A DNA stretch of 61,580 nucleotides from Thermodesulfobacteriota bacterium (GTDB lineage: Bacteria; Desulfobacterota_D; UBA1144), in the NCBI GenBank assembly GCA_030835345.1, contig JAURPH010000004.1:1-61580 (forward strand), written 5' to 3'. The stretch's first letter is position 1. Each line of letters begins with the position of its first letter. A program made the translations under genes and the position numbers. Below the pieces are notes generated by a model that was not told the DNA's origin, ran no database searches, and saw nothing but the letters and a program-made list of their open reading frames with translations. This document shows, one piece after another, positions 28,076 to 36,983 of this stretch.

Positions 28076-30736
28076 TTAATTTGATTTAATCATTTGACGC
28101 AATACAGTTTGAAGTATTCCGCCATTGTAATAGTAGTCAATCTCAACAATAGAATCCAATCTGCAAATTACCTCTATCTCTTTCGAGCTACCATCTTCTA
28201 ACTCAATTTTGACGACTAAATTAGATAAAGGCTTCAAACCATTAGAAATTCCTTCAATAGAAAATTTTTCATTTCCAGAAATTCCATGGGTTTGTGCACT
28301 TTCACCCTCTTTAAATTGAAGGGGTAAAACTCCCATGCCGACCAAATTGCTTCTATGAATTCTTTCGAAACTTTCGGCTAAAACCGATTTAACACCTAAA
28401 AGCATTGAGCCTTTTGCTGCCCAGTCTCTTGAACTTCCTGTTCCATATTCTTTTCCAGCAATTACAATCAAATCAGTTCCGGTTTCTTTGTACTTCATAG
28501 CAGCATCATAAATTGATAGTTGCTCACCTGAATCAAAAAATTTAGTGAAACCGCCTTCTACATCATCTAAAAGCTTATTTTTTATTCTAATGTTAGCGAA
28601 AGTACCTCTCATCATAACTTCATGGTTTCCTCTTCTCGATCCATAACTATTAAAGTCTTTAAGGTTGACACCCTTACTAACTAAATATTTACCTGCTGGT
28701 GTCTCTTCAGTAAAAGAACCTGCAGGTGATATATGATCTGTTGTTATCGAATCTCCTAAGTAAGCTAAAACTCTAGCTTGTTTGATATCTGAGATCTCTG
28801 GCAAATCTACCGATAAGTCATCAAAAAACCCTGGCTTTTGTATATAGGTAGAATCTTCACTCCAATCATAAATGGACCCATCGGGTATAGATATAGATTC
28901 CCATCTATCATCACCAACAAAGACATTCTGGTATCGATTTATAAATGTATCAGGAAGGATAGATTTATGAACTGTATCATTAATTTCACTGTTTGATGGC
29001 CATATATCTTTTAGGTATACATCACTTCCATCTTTTGACTTACCAATTGGTTCATTGTAAAAATCAATATCAACTGTACCAGCTAAAGCATATGCAACTA
29101 CTAAAGGAGGAGACCCAAGATAAGAGAGTCTTATCAAAGGGTGGACTCTTCCTTCAAAATTTCTGTTACCACTTGAAACTGCAGCAACATGCATAGAATT
29201 CTTAGTTATTACATCACCAACTTCCTCAGGTAAAGGTCCGCTGTTTCCAATACAGGTTGTACAACCAAAACCTACAGTTTTAAAACCTACATCAGCAAGA
29301 CTATTCAGAAGACCAGCATTTTCTAGATAATCAACAACCACTTTTGATCCTGGAGCAAGACTAGTTTTGACATATGATGGAACTTTAAGACCTAAATCAT
29401 TTGCCTTTTTGGCAACTAAGCCTGCAGTAATCATGACATATGGATTAGATGTATTAGTGCAACTTGTTATTGCAGCTAAAACTACTGAGCCGTTTTTAAG
29501 TTTTTCTTCAGTTCCTTGAATTTCATACTCTTTGCCATTATCAACTTCTCTCACTTCAAGTTCAGTATTCAATGAAGACTTCATTTCTGACAATAATATT
29601 CTATCTTGAGGTCTTTTAGGACCAGCTAATGCTGGCTCAACTGTTTCCAAGTTTAAATATAAAGATTTATAATATTGTGGATCTCTACTGGCTGAATCTC
29701 TAAAGCTATTTTGACTTTTATAATATTGTTCAGCTAAATCGATTTCTTCTTGAGTTCTTCCTGTCAACTTCAAATAGTTTAATGCTTCTTGATCAACAGG
29801 AAAGAAACCCATTGTAGCACCATATTCTGGTGCCATATTTGCAATAGTAGCTCTATCTGGCAAAGGAAGATTATCAAGCCCAGGTCCGTAAAATTCAACA
29901 AATTTACCAACAACACCTTCTTCTCTCAACATTTGAGTTATGTTTAAAACAAGATCAGTAGCAGTAACTCCTTCACATAAAGTTCCTTCCAATTTAAAAC
30001 CAATTACATCTGGTATCAAGAAATATAATGGTTGGCCCAACATAGCTGCTTCCGCTTCAATACCACCAACTCCCCAGCCGAGTACACTGATTCCATTAAT
30101 CATTGTAGTATGTGAATCAGTCCCTACTAGAGTATCAGGGATTGAAATCTCATTATTATCATGATCAACTTTTTGAACCAATTTGGCCAAATACTCTAAG
30201 TTTACTTGATGCACTATCCCATTACCGGGTGGAACAGCTCTGAAATTTTCAAATGCAGTTTGAGCCCATCTTAAAAAAGAATACCTCTCTTGGTTTCTCT
30301 CAAATTCAAGCTTAGTGTTTAACATTAAAGAATTCTCTTCTTTAAAATGGTCCACTTGAACTGAATGGTCTATAACCAAATCAACAGGAACCAAAGGGTT
30401 GATTGAATTTGTATCTTCTCCTAAAGAATTTACAACATCTCTCATAGCAGCTAAATCTGCTACACAGGGGACACCAGTAAAATCTTGTAAAACAACCCTA
30501 GCAGGCCTAAAAGGAATTTCGAATTTCTCATCTTTATTGGTTATAAATTTCTTAATTAGTTTTTCATCGACTATTTTGTCATCATAATTTCTAACAAGAT
30601 TTTCTAACAAAATTCTTAAAGAGTAAGGCATTAAGTCTAAATCAAAATCATATTTCTTTGCTACTTTAGGTAATGAATAAAAGCTTGTCTCCTTATTCGA
30701 GTATTGAATCTTATCTAAAAAATCTTTATTTAACAT
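28076..30736 (-). CDS. acnA: Aconitate hydratase A
   Basis: [4Fe-4S] enzyme converting citrate to isocitrate, 886 residues, typical AcnA/IRP-type length and order. Cluster cysteines are in ITSCTNTSNPYV and GFGCTTCIGNSGPL. Other signatures: GTDSHTTMINGISVLGWGVGG, LLGDSITTDHISPAG-like (here LGDSITTDHISPAGSF), and the swivel-domain motif EYGTGSSRDWAAKGS. It opens the TCA part of the long minus-strand run, 17 bases after rpiB. Confidence 0.97.
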   Translation of the reverse strand: MLNKDFLDKIQYSNKETSFYSLPKVAKKYDFDLDLMPYSLRILLENLVRNYDDKIVDEKLIKKFITNKDEKFEIPFRPARVVLQDFTGVPCVADLAAMRDVVNSLGEDTNSINPLVPVDLVIDHSVQVDHFKEENSLMLNTKLEFERNQERYSFLRWAQTAFENFRAVPPGNGIVHQVNLEYLAKLVQKVDHDNNEISIPDTLVGTDSHTTMINGISVLGWGVGGIEAEAAMLGQPLYFLIPDVIGFKLEGTLCEGVTATDLVLNITQMLREEGVVGKFVEFYGPGLDNLPLPDRATIANMAPEYGATMGFFPVDQEALNYLKLTGRTQEEIDLAEQYYKSQNSFRDSASRDPQYYKSLYLNLETVEPALAGPKRPQDRILLSEMKSSLNTELEVREVDNGKEYEIQGTEEKLKNGSVVLAAITSCTNTSNPYVMITAGLVAKKANDLGLKVPSYVKTSLAPGSKVVVDYLENAGLLNSLADVGFKTVGFGCTTCIGNSGPLPEEVGDVITKNSMHVAAVSSGNRNFEGRVHPLIRLSYLGSPPLVVAYALAGTVDIDFYNEPIGKSKDGSDVYLKDIWPSNSEINDTVHKSILPDTFINRYQNVFVGDDRWESISIPDGSIYDWSEDSTYIQKPGFFDDLSVDLPEISDIKQARVLAYLGDSITTDHISPAGSFTEETPAGKYLVSKGVNLKDFNSYGSRRGNHEVMMRGTFANIRIKNKLLDDVEGGFTKFFDSGEQLSIYDAAMKYKETGTDLIVIAGKEYGTGSSRDWAAKGSMLLGVKSVLAESFERIHRSNLVGMGVLPLQFKEGESAQTHGISGNEKFSIEGISNGLKPLSNLVVKIELEDGSSKEIEVICRLDSIVEIDYYYNGGILQTVLRQMIKSN

Positions 30737-30753
30737 ATTATAAATCCCTTTTT

Positions 30754-31203
30754 TTAAGCAAAATTAATATTTTCGATTTGCTTTAATTTATTTAACCTTC
30801 CATCATGTCTTCCACCTTCATAATCAGATGTAAGCCAAAGCTCAACTATGTTTTTTGCTACATCTGTTGAAACATATTTTGAACCTATAGTGATTATATT
30901 TGAATCATTATGGGCTCTAGAGACAGTAGCAATATTAACATCATTAGCTATAACTGCCCTAATGTTGGGATATTTATTTGCGACAATATTCATCCCACAT
31001 CCAGATGCACAAATTAGTATACCTCTTTCAAAATGTCCTTGAGAAACTTTAACTGAAACTTCGGAGGCTGGGTCTGGATAATCACAAGATTCATCACCTG
31101 AAGTTCCAAAGTCTTTAACCTCAAATCCTATTTTTTGAATGTAAATTTTGAGTTCCTCTTTTAATGAGAACCCTCTATGGTCAGAACCAATAGCAATTTT
31201 CAT
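30754..31203 (-). CDS. rpiB: Ribose-5-phosphate isomerase B
   Basis: Interconverts ribose-5-phosphate and ribulose-5-phosphate, 149 residues, RpiB/LacA/LacB family. Seen: N-terminal KIAIGSDHRGFSLKEEL phosphate-binding region, ILICASGCGMNIVANK catalytic loop (many homologues have CGTGIG here, so the Cys position differs), and SRAHNDSNIITIGSK. It sits four bases after fabF and 17 before acnA. Confidence 0.93.
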   Translation of the reverse strand: MKIAIGSDHRGFSLKEELKIYIQKIGFEVKDFGTSGDESCDYPDPASEVSVKVSQGHFERGILICASGCGMNIVANKYPNIRAVIANDVNIATVSRAHNDSNIITIGSKYVSTDVAKNIVELWLTSDYEGGRHDGRLNKLKQIENINFA

Positions 31204-31206
31204 AAT

Positions 31207-32442
31207 TTATTCCTCAAATTTTTTAAATATAAGGGTACAATTAGTTCCACCAAAACCAAAGGAATTGCTAACTGCAATATTAATTTTTTCCTCTACTGTT
31301 GTGTGCGGAACATAATTTAAATCACAACCCTCTTGTGGATTGTCCAAGTTTATTGTAGGTGGAACACATCCCTCATGCAAAGCTAGGGAAGAAATACCTG
31401 CTTCAAGTCCTCCAGCAGCACCCAAAAGGTGACCAGTTATAGACTTTGTTGAACTTACCAACAACTTACTTGAGTGGTCTCCAAATACTTTTTTAATTGC
31501 ATTTGTCTCATTAATATCGTTTTGCTGTGTAGAAGTTCCATGAGCATTTATGTAATCAACCTGCTCAGCATTTATTCCTGCATTTTTTAATGCCATATCC
31601 ATGCAAATAACGGGTCCATCAATTGAGGGGGATGTAATATGGTGAGCATCGCCACTCATTCCAGAACCGATTAGTTCGGCATAAATTTTAGCCCCTCTTT
31701 TCTTTGCATGTTCGAGTTCTTCAAGAACAACCAAGCCTGAGCCTTCAGCCATAACAAAACCATCTCTATCTTTATCAAATGGTCTAGATGCAGCTTTCGG
31801 ATCTTCATTTCTAGTAGATATTGCTCTCATTACATTAAAACCAGATATAGCAACATGAACTAATGGGGCTTCAGCACCTCCTGAAATCATTGCTACAGCA
31901 TCACCTCTTTGAATATTCATAGCCGCATAAGCAATTGCATGGGCACCAGCGGCACAAGCAGTAGCAGTTGCACAATTTGGTCCTTTTAGATTATTAAAAA
32001 TAGAAACATAGCCTGCAGCCATATTTGGTACCATTGAAGGAACAAAAAAAGGAGAAACTCTGGAAGCTCCTTTTTCTCTATATGCTATTACATTATCAAC
32101 AAAAGTTTGTATTCCTCCGATACCAGACCCAATATATGAGCCTATAAGATTTTCATTTTCAGGAGTTATTTCTAACCCGGAATCCTTTAAGGCTAAAACA
32201 GCCGCTGCAGCAGCATATTGTATAAAGACATCACTTCTTCTTGCTTCTTTTGGATCTATAAAGTCTTCGGCATTAAAATGTTCTGCAACTTCACCACCGA
32301 ACTTAGTTTTTAAATCTGTATTATCAACCCTTTTTAAAAAGTCGATACCAGAAACTCCTTCTTTTATTTTAGGCCATATTTCATCTACACCAACTCCAAG
32401 CGATGAAACCATTCCAACTCCAGTAATTACGACTCTATTCAT
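31207..32442 (-). CDS. fabF: 3-oxoacyl-ACP synthase II
   Basis: Elongating beta-ketoacyl-ACP synthase of type II fatty acid synthesis, 411 residues. Catalytic triad: Cys in ATACAAGAHAI, His in NAHGTSTQQND and His in KSITGHLLGAAGGLEAG; the C-terminal gate motif is NSFGFGGTNC. ATG starts directly after the acpP TAA with no clear ribosome site, suggesting reinitiation by ribosomes leaving acpP. Confidence 0.97.
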   Translation of the reverse strand: MNRVVITGVGMVSSLGVGVDEIWPKIKEGVSGIDFLKRVDNTDLKTKFGGEVAEHFNAEDFIDPKEARRSDVFIQYAAAAAVLALKDSGLEITPENENLIGSYIGSGIGGIQTFVDNVIAYREKGASRVSPFFVPSMVPNMAAGYVSIFNNLKGPNCATATACAAGAHAIAYAAMNIQRGDAVAMISGGAEAPLVHVAISGFNVMRAISTRNEDPKAASRPFDKDRDGFVMAEGSGLVVLEELEHAKKRGAKIYAELIGSGMSGDAHHITSPSIDGPVICMDMALKNAGINAEQVDYINAHGTSTQQNDINETNAIKKVFGDHSSKLLVSSTKSITGHLLGAAGGLEAGISSLALHEGCVPPTINLDNPQEGCDLNYVPHTTVEEKINIAVSNSFGFGGTNCTLIFKKFEE

Positions 32443-32682
32443 TTATTTTTTATTATTAGAGATATAATCTATAGCATCACTAACTTTTAAGATCTTCTCT
32501 GCATCCTCATCGGCAATTTCTACACCAAATTCATCTTCCATACTCATTATCAATTCTACTAAATCTAATGAATCTGCACCTAAATCATCAATAAAATGTG
32601 ACTCAAGTGTTATGTCACCCTCTGCTTTTCCAAGTTGCTCGGCAATCATTGAAATCACCTTCTGCTTTATTTCCTCTGACAT
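32443..32682 (-). CDS. acpP: Acyl carrier protein
   Basis: Acidic 79-residue carrier of growing acyl chains. The phosphopantetheine attachment Ser is in [15 protein letters not shown], the usual DSL motif. Length, charge and position between fabG and fabF are canonical. A good ribosome site (GAGGAGG) precedes ATG 32682. Confidence 0.98.
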   Translation of the reverse strand: MSEEIKQKVISMIAEQLGKAEGDITLESHFIDDLGADSLDLVELIMSMEDEFGVEIADEDAEKILKVSDAIDYISNNKK

Positions 32683-32693
32683 TTCTTCCTCCT

Positions 32694-33440
32694 CTAGGTG
32701 TACAAGCCACCATTAATCTTTAATATTTCGCCTGTAATATATGATGAATCATCTGATGCTAAAAACAATACAGATTTTGCTACATCTTCTGCTTTGCCAA
32801 ATTTAGCTAAAGGTATCATTTCCATATATTTTCCCTTAATCGCATCTGATAAACCTTCAGTGATATCTGTTTCAATAAAACCTGGGCTAACTGCATTAAC
32901 ATTAATATTTTTTGAACCAAGCTCCTTAGCAAGTGACTTTGTAAAACCGAAAATAGCAGACTTGGTAGAAGAATAATTAGCTTGGCCAGGATTACCCATT
33001 TCACCAACTACTGAAGTTATAGATATAATTTTTCCATATTGGTTTTTAACCATTGACCTGACAACATTTTTTGTGCAATTAAACACTCCTTTAGCATTGA
33101 CATTAAATACTTCGTCCCATTGAGATTCTTTCATTCTCATAAAAAGCGAGTCTCTAGTTATTCCAGCATTATTTATCAAGATATCAATTCTTCCATACTT
33201 TTCTAAAATTACTCCTATCTTTTCATCACAGTCAGAAGTAATAGAAATATCAAATTTAACTGCCTCAAAAGTTCCTTGTGAATTAATTTCTTTCATTAAT
33301 CTAATAGTTTCATTAGCTGAATCATCTGAACTAGTATAATTGAAAATTACAGTTGCATTATGTTTAGCAAATTCCAAAGCAACAGCTTTACCTATACCTC
33401 TAGATCCACCAGTTATAAATACAATCTTATCTTTAAACAT
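32694..33440 (-). CDS. fabG: 3-oxoacyl-ACP reductase
   Basis: NADPH-dependent SDR that reduces 3-oxoacyl-ACP, 248 residues from ATG 33440. Seen: [15 protein letters not shown] cofactor loop, [16 protein letters not shown], catalytic Ser-Tyr-Lys in [20 protein letters not shown] with the following Lys, and [10 protein letters not shown]. An upstream in-frame start at 33482 would overlap fabD and add an unusual N-terminus, so ATG 33440, one base after the fabD stop, is chosen. Confidence 0.96.
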   Translation of the reverse strand: MFKDKIVFITGGSRGIGKAVALEFAKHNATVIFNYTSSDDSANETIRLMKEINSQGTFEAVKFDISITSDCDEKIGVILEKYGRIDILINNAGITRDSLFMRMKESQWDEVFNVNAKGVFNCTKNVVRSMVKNQYGKIISITSVVGEMGNPGQANYSSTKSAIFGFTKSLAKELGSKNINVNAVSPGFIETDITEGLSDAIKGKYMEMIPLAKFGKAEDVAKSVLFLASDDSSYITGEILKINGGLYT

Positions 33441-33441
33441 A

Positions 33442-34356
33442 TTATATTTTTTCCAAATCAGCTTTTTCGCCGAAATTACCAACGTTACTATCCTTAGCTA
33501 TTCTTTTTATAAGTCCTGATAAAACATTTTTAGGTCCAACCTCTAAAAACTCATCAACACCTAATTTTGAATTTAAATAACTTACTGATTGGTGCCATAG
33601 TACCGGACTCGTTAGTTGGTCTAACAACAAGTCTTTAACTTTTAATTTATCATCAAATTTTTTTGCATTAAAGTTAGTAATCATTGGAATTTTGAATTCA
33701 AGAAAATTTATTGACTCTAGCACACTCTTCATCTGTTCAACAGCTGAAGTCATGAGCTTAGAATGAAAAGGGGCACTTACATCTAAAAGAACAACTCTTT
33801 TAGCTCCTGCTTTTTTTGCTAACTCTGCAGCTCTTTCGACAGCATATTTTACACCTGATATAACAACCTGTCCTATACTATTATAGTTTGCAGGTGCTAC
33901 AAATTCTTTATCAGATGAAGCATCTTCACATATTTCATTAACCTTATCATCGGGCAATCCTAAAACTGCTGCCATACCGCCTACCCCTATTGGCACTGCC
34001 TCTTGTGTATATTCTCCTCTTTTCCTAACTGCCCATATAGCATCTTCAAATGAAATAGAACCACATGCTACCAAGGCAGAGTATTCACCTAGGCTATGGC
34101 CTGCAACATAAGATGGTTTCAAATCCTTTTCAGACATAAGAACTTCATGAGCTGCAGTGCTAACAGTTAAAATAGCAGGTTGAGCATTTACAGTTAAATG
34201 AACATCATCGCTTTCAAAACATAACTTCTTCATATCAATTGAAAGCTTATTTGAAGCAATTTCAAATATTTCTCTTGCTTTGGAAAAATTCTCATAAAGA
34301 TCTTTACCCATACCAACATATTGGGAACCTTGACCTGGAAAGACTAAAGCTAACAC
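33442..34356 (-). CDS. fabD: Malonyl-CoA:ACP transacylase
   Basis: Loads malonyl groups onto ACP, 304 residues. Seen: N-terminal FPGQGSQYVGMGKD, nucleophile Ser in AGHSLGEYSALVA, catalytic His in DVSAPFHSKLM, and the late VGPKNVLSGLIKR. It follows rpmF directly; the plsX and fabH genes that usually lie between rpmF and fabD are absent. Confidence 0.97.
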   Translation of the reverse strand: MLALVFPGQGSQYVGMGKDLYENFSKAREIFEIASNKLSIDMKKLCFESDDVHLTVNAQPAILTVSTAAHEVLMSEKDLKPSYVAGHSLGEYSALVACGSISFEDAIWAVRKRGEYTQEAVPIGVGGMAAVLGLPDDKVNEICEDASSDKEFVAPANYNSIGQVVISGVKYAVERAAELAKKAGAKRVVLLDVSAPFHSKLMTSAVEQMKSVLESINFLEFKIPMITNFNAKKFDDKLKVKDLLLDQLTSPVLWHQSVSYLNSKLGVDEFLEVGPKNVLSGLIKRIAKDSNVGNFGEKADLEKI

Positions 34357-34381
34357 TAAATTACACCTCTAAACATTAATA

Positions 34382-34546
34382 CTATGCTTTTCTAGACTCT
34401 TCGTAATCCTCTATTGATGAATATCTATGTGAAACTTTTAATTCCCCTGATTTTTTATCTTGAGAAAGTCCTGGGAGAGTCATCTTTTGATGATTTCTTC
34501 TCTTGCCAACTTTTGACTTAGATTTTTTTCTTTTTGGTACTGCCAT
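34382..34546 (-). CDS. rpmF: 50S ribosomal protein bL32
   Basis: A 54-residue ribosomal protein: MAVPKRKKSKSKVGKRRNHQ at the start, then a short conserved TLPGLSQ region and SHRYSSIEDY. It has no cysteines, so it is the zinc-free form. ATG 34546 has AAGGA about seven bases upstream. It is the first gene of the fatty acid/TCA run and lies 25 bases before fabD. Confidence 0.95.
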   Translation of the reverse strand: MAVPKRKKSKSKVGKRRNHQKMTLPGLSQDKKSGELKVSHRYSSIEDYEESRKA

Positions 34547-34570
34547 AATTCAATCCTTATTTATCCCACT

Positions 34571-34576
34571 ATTATA
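34571..34576 (-). promoter_or_regulatory. Predicted -10 element of the rpmF-fab-TCA run
   Basis: TATAAT at 34576-34571 would start transcription near 34564, giving a short leader of about 18 bases that holds the AAGGA site of rpmF. The -35 is not clear. Confidence 0.45.
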
Positions 34577-34631
34577 TGATAAAAATATTTTTTTACAATT
34601 AATTTAAAAATGATTCTACAAAAATTTAGTT

Positions 34632-36098
34632 CTATCTGTTGAAATTGGATATTAGACTTTTAGTGTCATTATGATTAGGTGATTTAACAATATCTTTCAA
34701 GGAACCTGATTCAATAATTTTTCCCTCACTAATTATATGTACTGAGTCACAAATCTTTGAAATAAATCCAATATCATGAGATATTGCCAATACAGTTAAA
34801 TCCAACTCATCTCTTAAATTTACAAGAATTTGAACAATTTCATCCTGAATATAAGGGTCAAGTGAGGACACTGGTTCATCTAAAATTAAAAGTTGTGGAC
34901 TCCAAAGTAAAGCTTGCATAATTAAAACCCTCTGACGCTGTCCTCCGCTAATTTGACCAGGTAGAGAATCTAATACTGAATGCTCAATGGATAATCTTTT
35001 ACATAAATCTTTTACTTTAAAATTCAGTGTGTCTCTTTCAAGCCCAATCAAATCTCCTATATCGTCTAAATTTTTTCTTATTCTTCTCTTAGGATTTAAT
35101 GAGCCTAATAAGTCTTGATAGACATGCTGAACTTTTTTTGCATAATCATGATAATTATAGTTATTAATATCTTTCCCAAAAACCTCAATTTTCCCTTCGA
35201 ATTCCCTATATTCCTTGATTATTACTTTTACCAAGCTAGATTTACCCGCTCCACTTAATCCGACTAGTCCTATAGAATCTTTCTTTTTTATCTTCAAACA
35301 TATATTTTCTAATATTTTCTTATTGTCTATAGTTAGAGATAAAGAATCTATATCTGCAACAACCTCTTTGCAGTTGGTTAAAGATTTATTCGAGTATAAA
35401 TCAATTTCTCTTGAGGTTATTGTTTGCTTGATGGGTAGAATTTTTTGGTTATTTACTTCGAATAAGATATCACAAAAATTATTAGCAATATTTTCATCGT
35501 GAGTGATTAATATAATACCTATATCCCTATTTTTTTGAATATTATCAAGTAGATTTAGAATTTTATTTTCATTTAAAATATCTAAAGACGAAGTTGCTTC
35601 ATCGGCAATTATTAATTTAGGGTTATTTTGTATACTTAGCGCAATGAGAATCCTTTGAGCCATTCCTCCGCTTAATTCATGAGGATATAAATTCATTATA
35701 AGTTTGGCATCTTGTTGGAAACCAACTTCGTTTAACAAGTCAATAATTTTTGAGTTTAATAATTTATTTGGAACTTGTAGCTTTTCATTAATTTTGAAAT
35801 GCTTTTCTATAGTTAACAAAGGATTTAAAGATGATAATGGTTCTTGTGGAATATATGATAAATTTTGTTTAGCATCATCGACATCCAAATCACAAACTTT
35901 AAATGTTTTAAAGGTTTTTCTTGCATCATATTCAGATTCAAAATTTAAGATTGAATATGCGAACAAAGACTTTCCAGAACCACTTTTACCTATAATCCCT
36001 ACCTTTGAAATAGAATTTATTTGTAGATCAATTTCATCTAAAATTATTTTTCCTGATATTGCTAAAGACAGTTTCTCTATTTTTAAAAAATTTTTCAT
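34632..36098 (-). CDS. ABC transporter ATP-binding protein with two ATPase domains (oligopeptide/dipeptide type)
   Basis: A 488-residue protein made of two fused ABC ATPase domains, like YejF or a DppD-DppF fusion. Domain 1: Walker A GKSGSGKSLF, signature LSGGMAQRI, Walker B LIIADEATSSLD. Domain 2: Walker A GLSGAGKSSLV, signature ISGGQRQRV, Walker B LLILDEPVSSLD. The domains belong to the peptide/nickel importer class. No permease or substrate-binding gene is adjacent, so its partners must be elsewhere. It is at the end of its own minus-strand unit, divergent from the gene at 36143. Confidence 0.88.
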   Translation of the reverse strand: MKNFLKIEKLSLAISGKIILDEIDLQINSISKVGIIGKSGSGKSLFAYSILNFESEYDARKTFKTFKVCDLDVDDAKQNLSYIPQEPLSSLNPLLTIEKHFKINEKLQVPNKLLNSKIIDLLNEVGFQQDAKLIMNLYPHELSGGMAQRILIALSIQNNPKLIIADEATSSLDILNENKILNLLDNIQKNRDIGIILITHDENIANNFCDILFEVNNQKILPIKQTITSREIDLYSNKSLTNCKEVVADIDSLSLTIDNKKILENICLKIKKKDSIGLVGLSGAGKSSLVKVIIKEYREFEGKIEVFGKDINNYNYHDYAKKVQHVYQDLLGSLNPKRRIRKNLDDIGDLIGLERDTLNFKVKDLCKRLSIEHSVLDSLPGQISGGQRQRVLIMQALLWSPQLLILDEPVSSLDPYIQDEIVQILVNLRDELDLTVLAISHDIGFISKICDSVHIISEGKIIESGSLKDIVKSPNHNDTKSLISNFNR

Positions 36099-36129
36099 AA
36101 TTACTTAAGAATCTTCAATACTTAGAGTG

Positions 36130-36135
36130 TATAAT
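36130..36135 (+). promoter_or_regulatory. Predicted -10 element for the gene at 36143
   Basis: TATAAT lies seven bases before ATG 36143, with no ribosome binding site between, so transcription would begin at or within a base of the start codon. Confidence 0.4.
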
Positions 36136-36142
36136 TTTTATT

Positions 36143-36628
36143 ATGGAAAACAAAATTAAAGTCTTTATTGGAATTATTTTGATTCTAAGTATTGGATATT
36201 TCACTGGATCATATTTAATAGATAAAAATGAATCTAAAAAAATTAGAGAGATGAATAATGTAAACAATCAACTGATAAAAATGAAATATAAGGATCAGAA
36301 TGAACTTAAAGGATATATTAAAAAAATTAATACCTCACAAATAAGTGAGTCCGAACTATTGCTTCTTATCAATGCATTGAATTATAACCTAGCAAACTCT
36401 AACAATTTAACTCAAGATGAAATCAGAATTCTTAACGAGTATAAAAAAAATCATATAAGTAAGATAGACAGCAATTTATTAAAAGAAATGTATCTATCAA
36501 GCTTAATAAAAATATATTACAACAATAGCAATTGCGAGGAAGCGAAAAAAATTAGTAATGAGCTTCTTATATTCCCAGCAATCAAAGAGGATGTAAGAGG
36601 TTATATTAAAAACTGCTTAGGAGATTAG
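36143..36628 (+). CDS. Hypothetical single-pass membrane protein
   Basis: Unrecognised 161-residue protein. Residues 6-28 form one hydrophobic segment (VFIGIILILSIGYFTGSYLI), which is a signal anchor; the rest is a helical, Lys/Asn/Leu-rich domain that would lie outside the cytoplasm. Two cysteines near the end (NNSNCEEAKK and IKNCLGD) could form a disulfide. The helical repeat-like pattern resembles TPR-type domains, but I cannot confirm that. It is four bases before the TauE-like gene, so the two are co-transcribed. Confidence 0.65.
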   Translation: MENKIKVFIGIILILSIGYFTGSYLIDKNESKKIREMNNVNNQLIKMKYKDQNELKGYIKKINTSQISESELLLLINALNYNLANSNNLTQDEIRILNEYKKNHISKIDSNLLKEMYLSSLIKIYYNNSNCEEAKKISNELLIFPAIKEDVRGYIKNCLGD

Positions 36629-36632
36629 TTAT

Positions 36633-36983
36633 ATGATTATATACATAGTAATAGGATTAATTGGTGGATTTATGAGCGGATTTATGGGAATTGGTGGTGG
36701 TCTAGTTATGGTTCCGCTAATGGTATTTCTCGCAAAATTTTCACAACATTTAGCTCAGGGAACTTCATTAGCTGTTTTAAGTTTGCCAGTTGTAATTTTT
36801 GGTGCTTATCAATATTACACCCATGGCAATGTTGACATTAAAGCTGCTTTAGTAATTGCAGGAACATTCTGTGTTGGAATTTTTTTGGGTTCTAAATTTG
36901 CACATACACTTAGTTCAGATTCATTAAAAATTATATTTGGCTTCCTAATGGTTCTTGTAGGAATGAAAATGATAGTTAATTAA
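36633..36983 (+). CDS. Half-size TauE/SafE (TSUP) family membrane protein
   Basis: Predicted anion or sulfur-compound transporter subunit, 116 residues with four hydrophobic segments. It has the family's N-terminal GLIGGFMSGFMGIGGGLVMVP motif and a second half-like end (LKIIFGFLMVLVGMKM). Full TSUP proteins have about 250 residues and two such repeats, so this one would need to dimerise. The family includes sulfite, sulfoacetate and other organosulfur exporters; the substrate here is unknown. Its 3' end overlaps the convergent miaA gene by eight bases. Confidence 0.83.
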   Translation: MIIYIVIGLIGGFMSGFMGIGGGLVMVPLMVFLAKFSQHLAQGTSLAVLSLPVVIFGAYQYYTHGNVDIKAALVIAGTFCVGIFLGSKFAHTLSSDSLKIIFGFLMVLVGMKMIVN

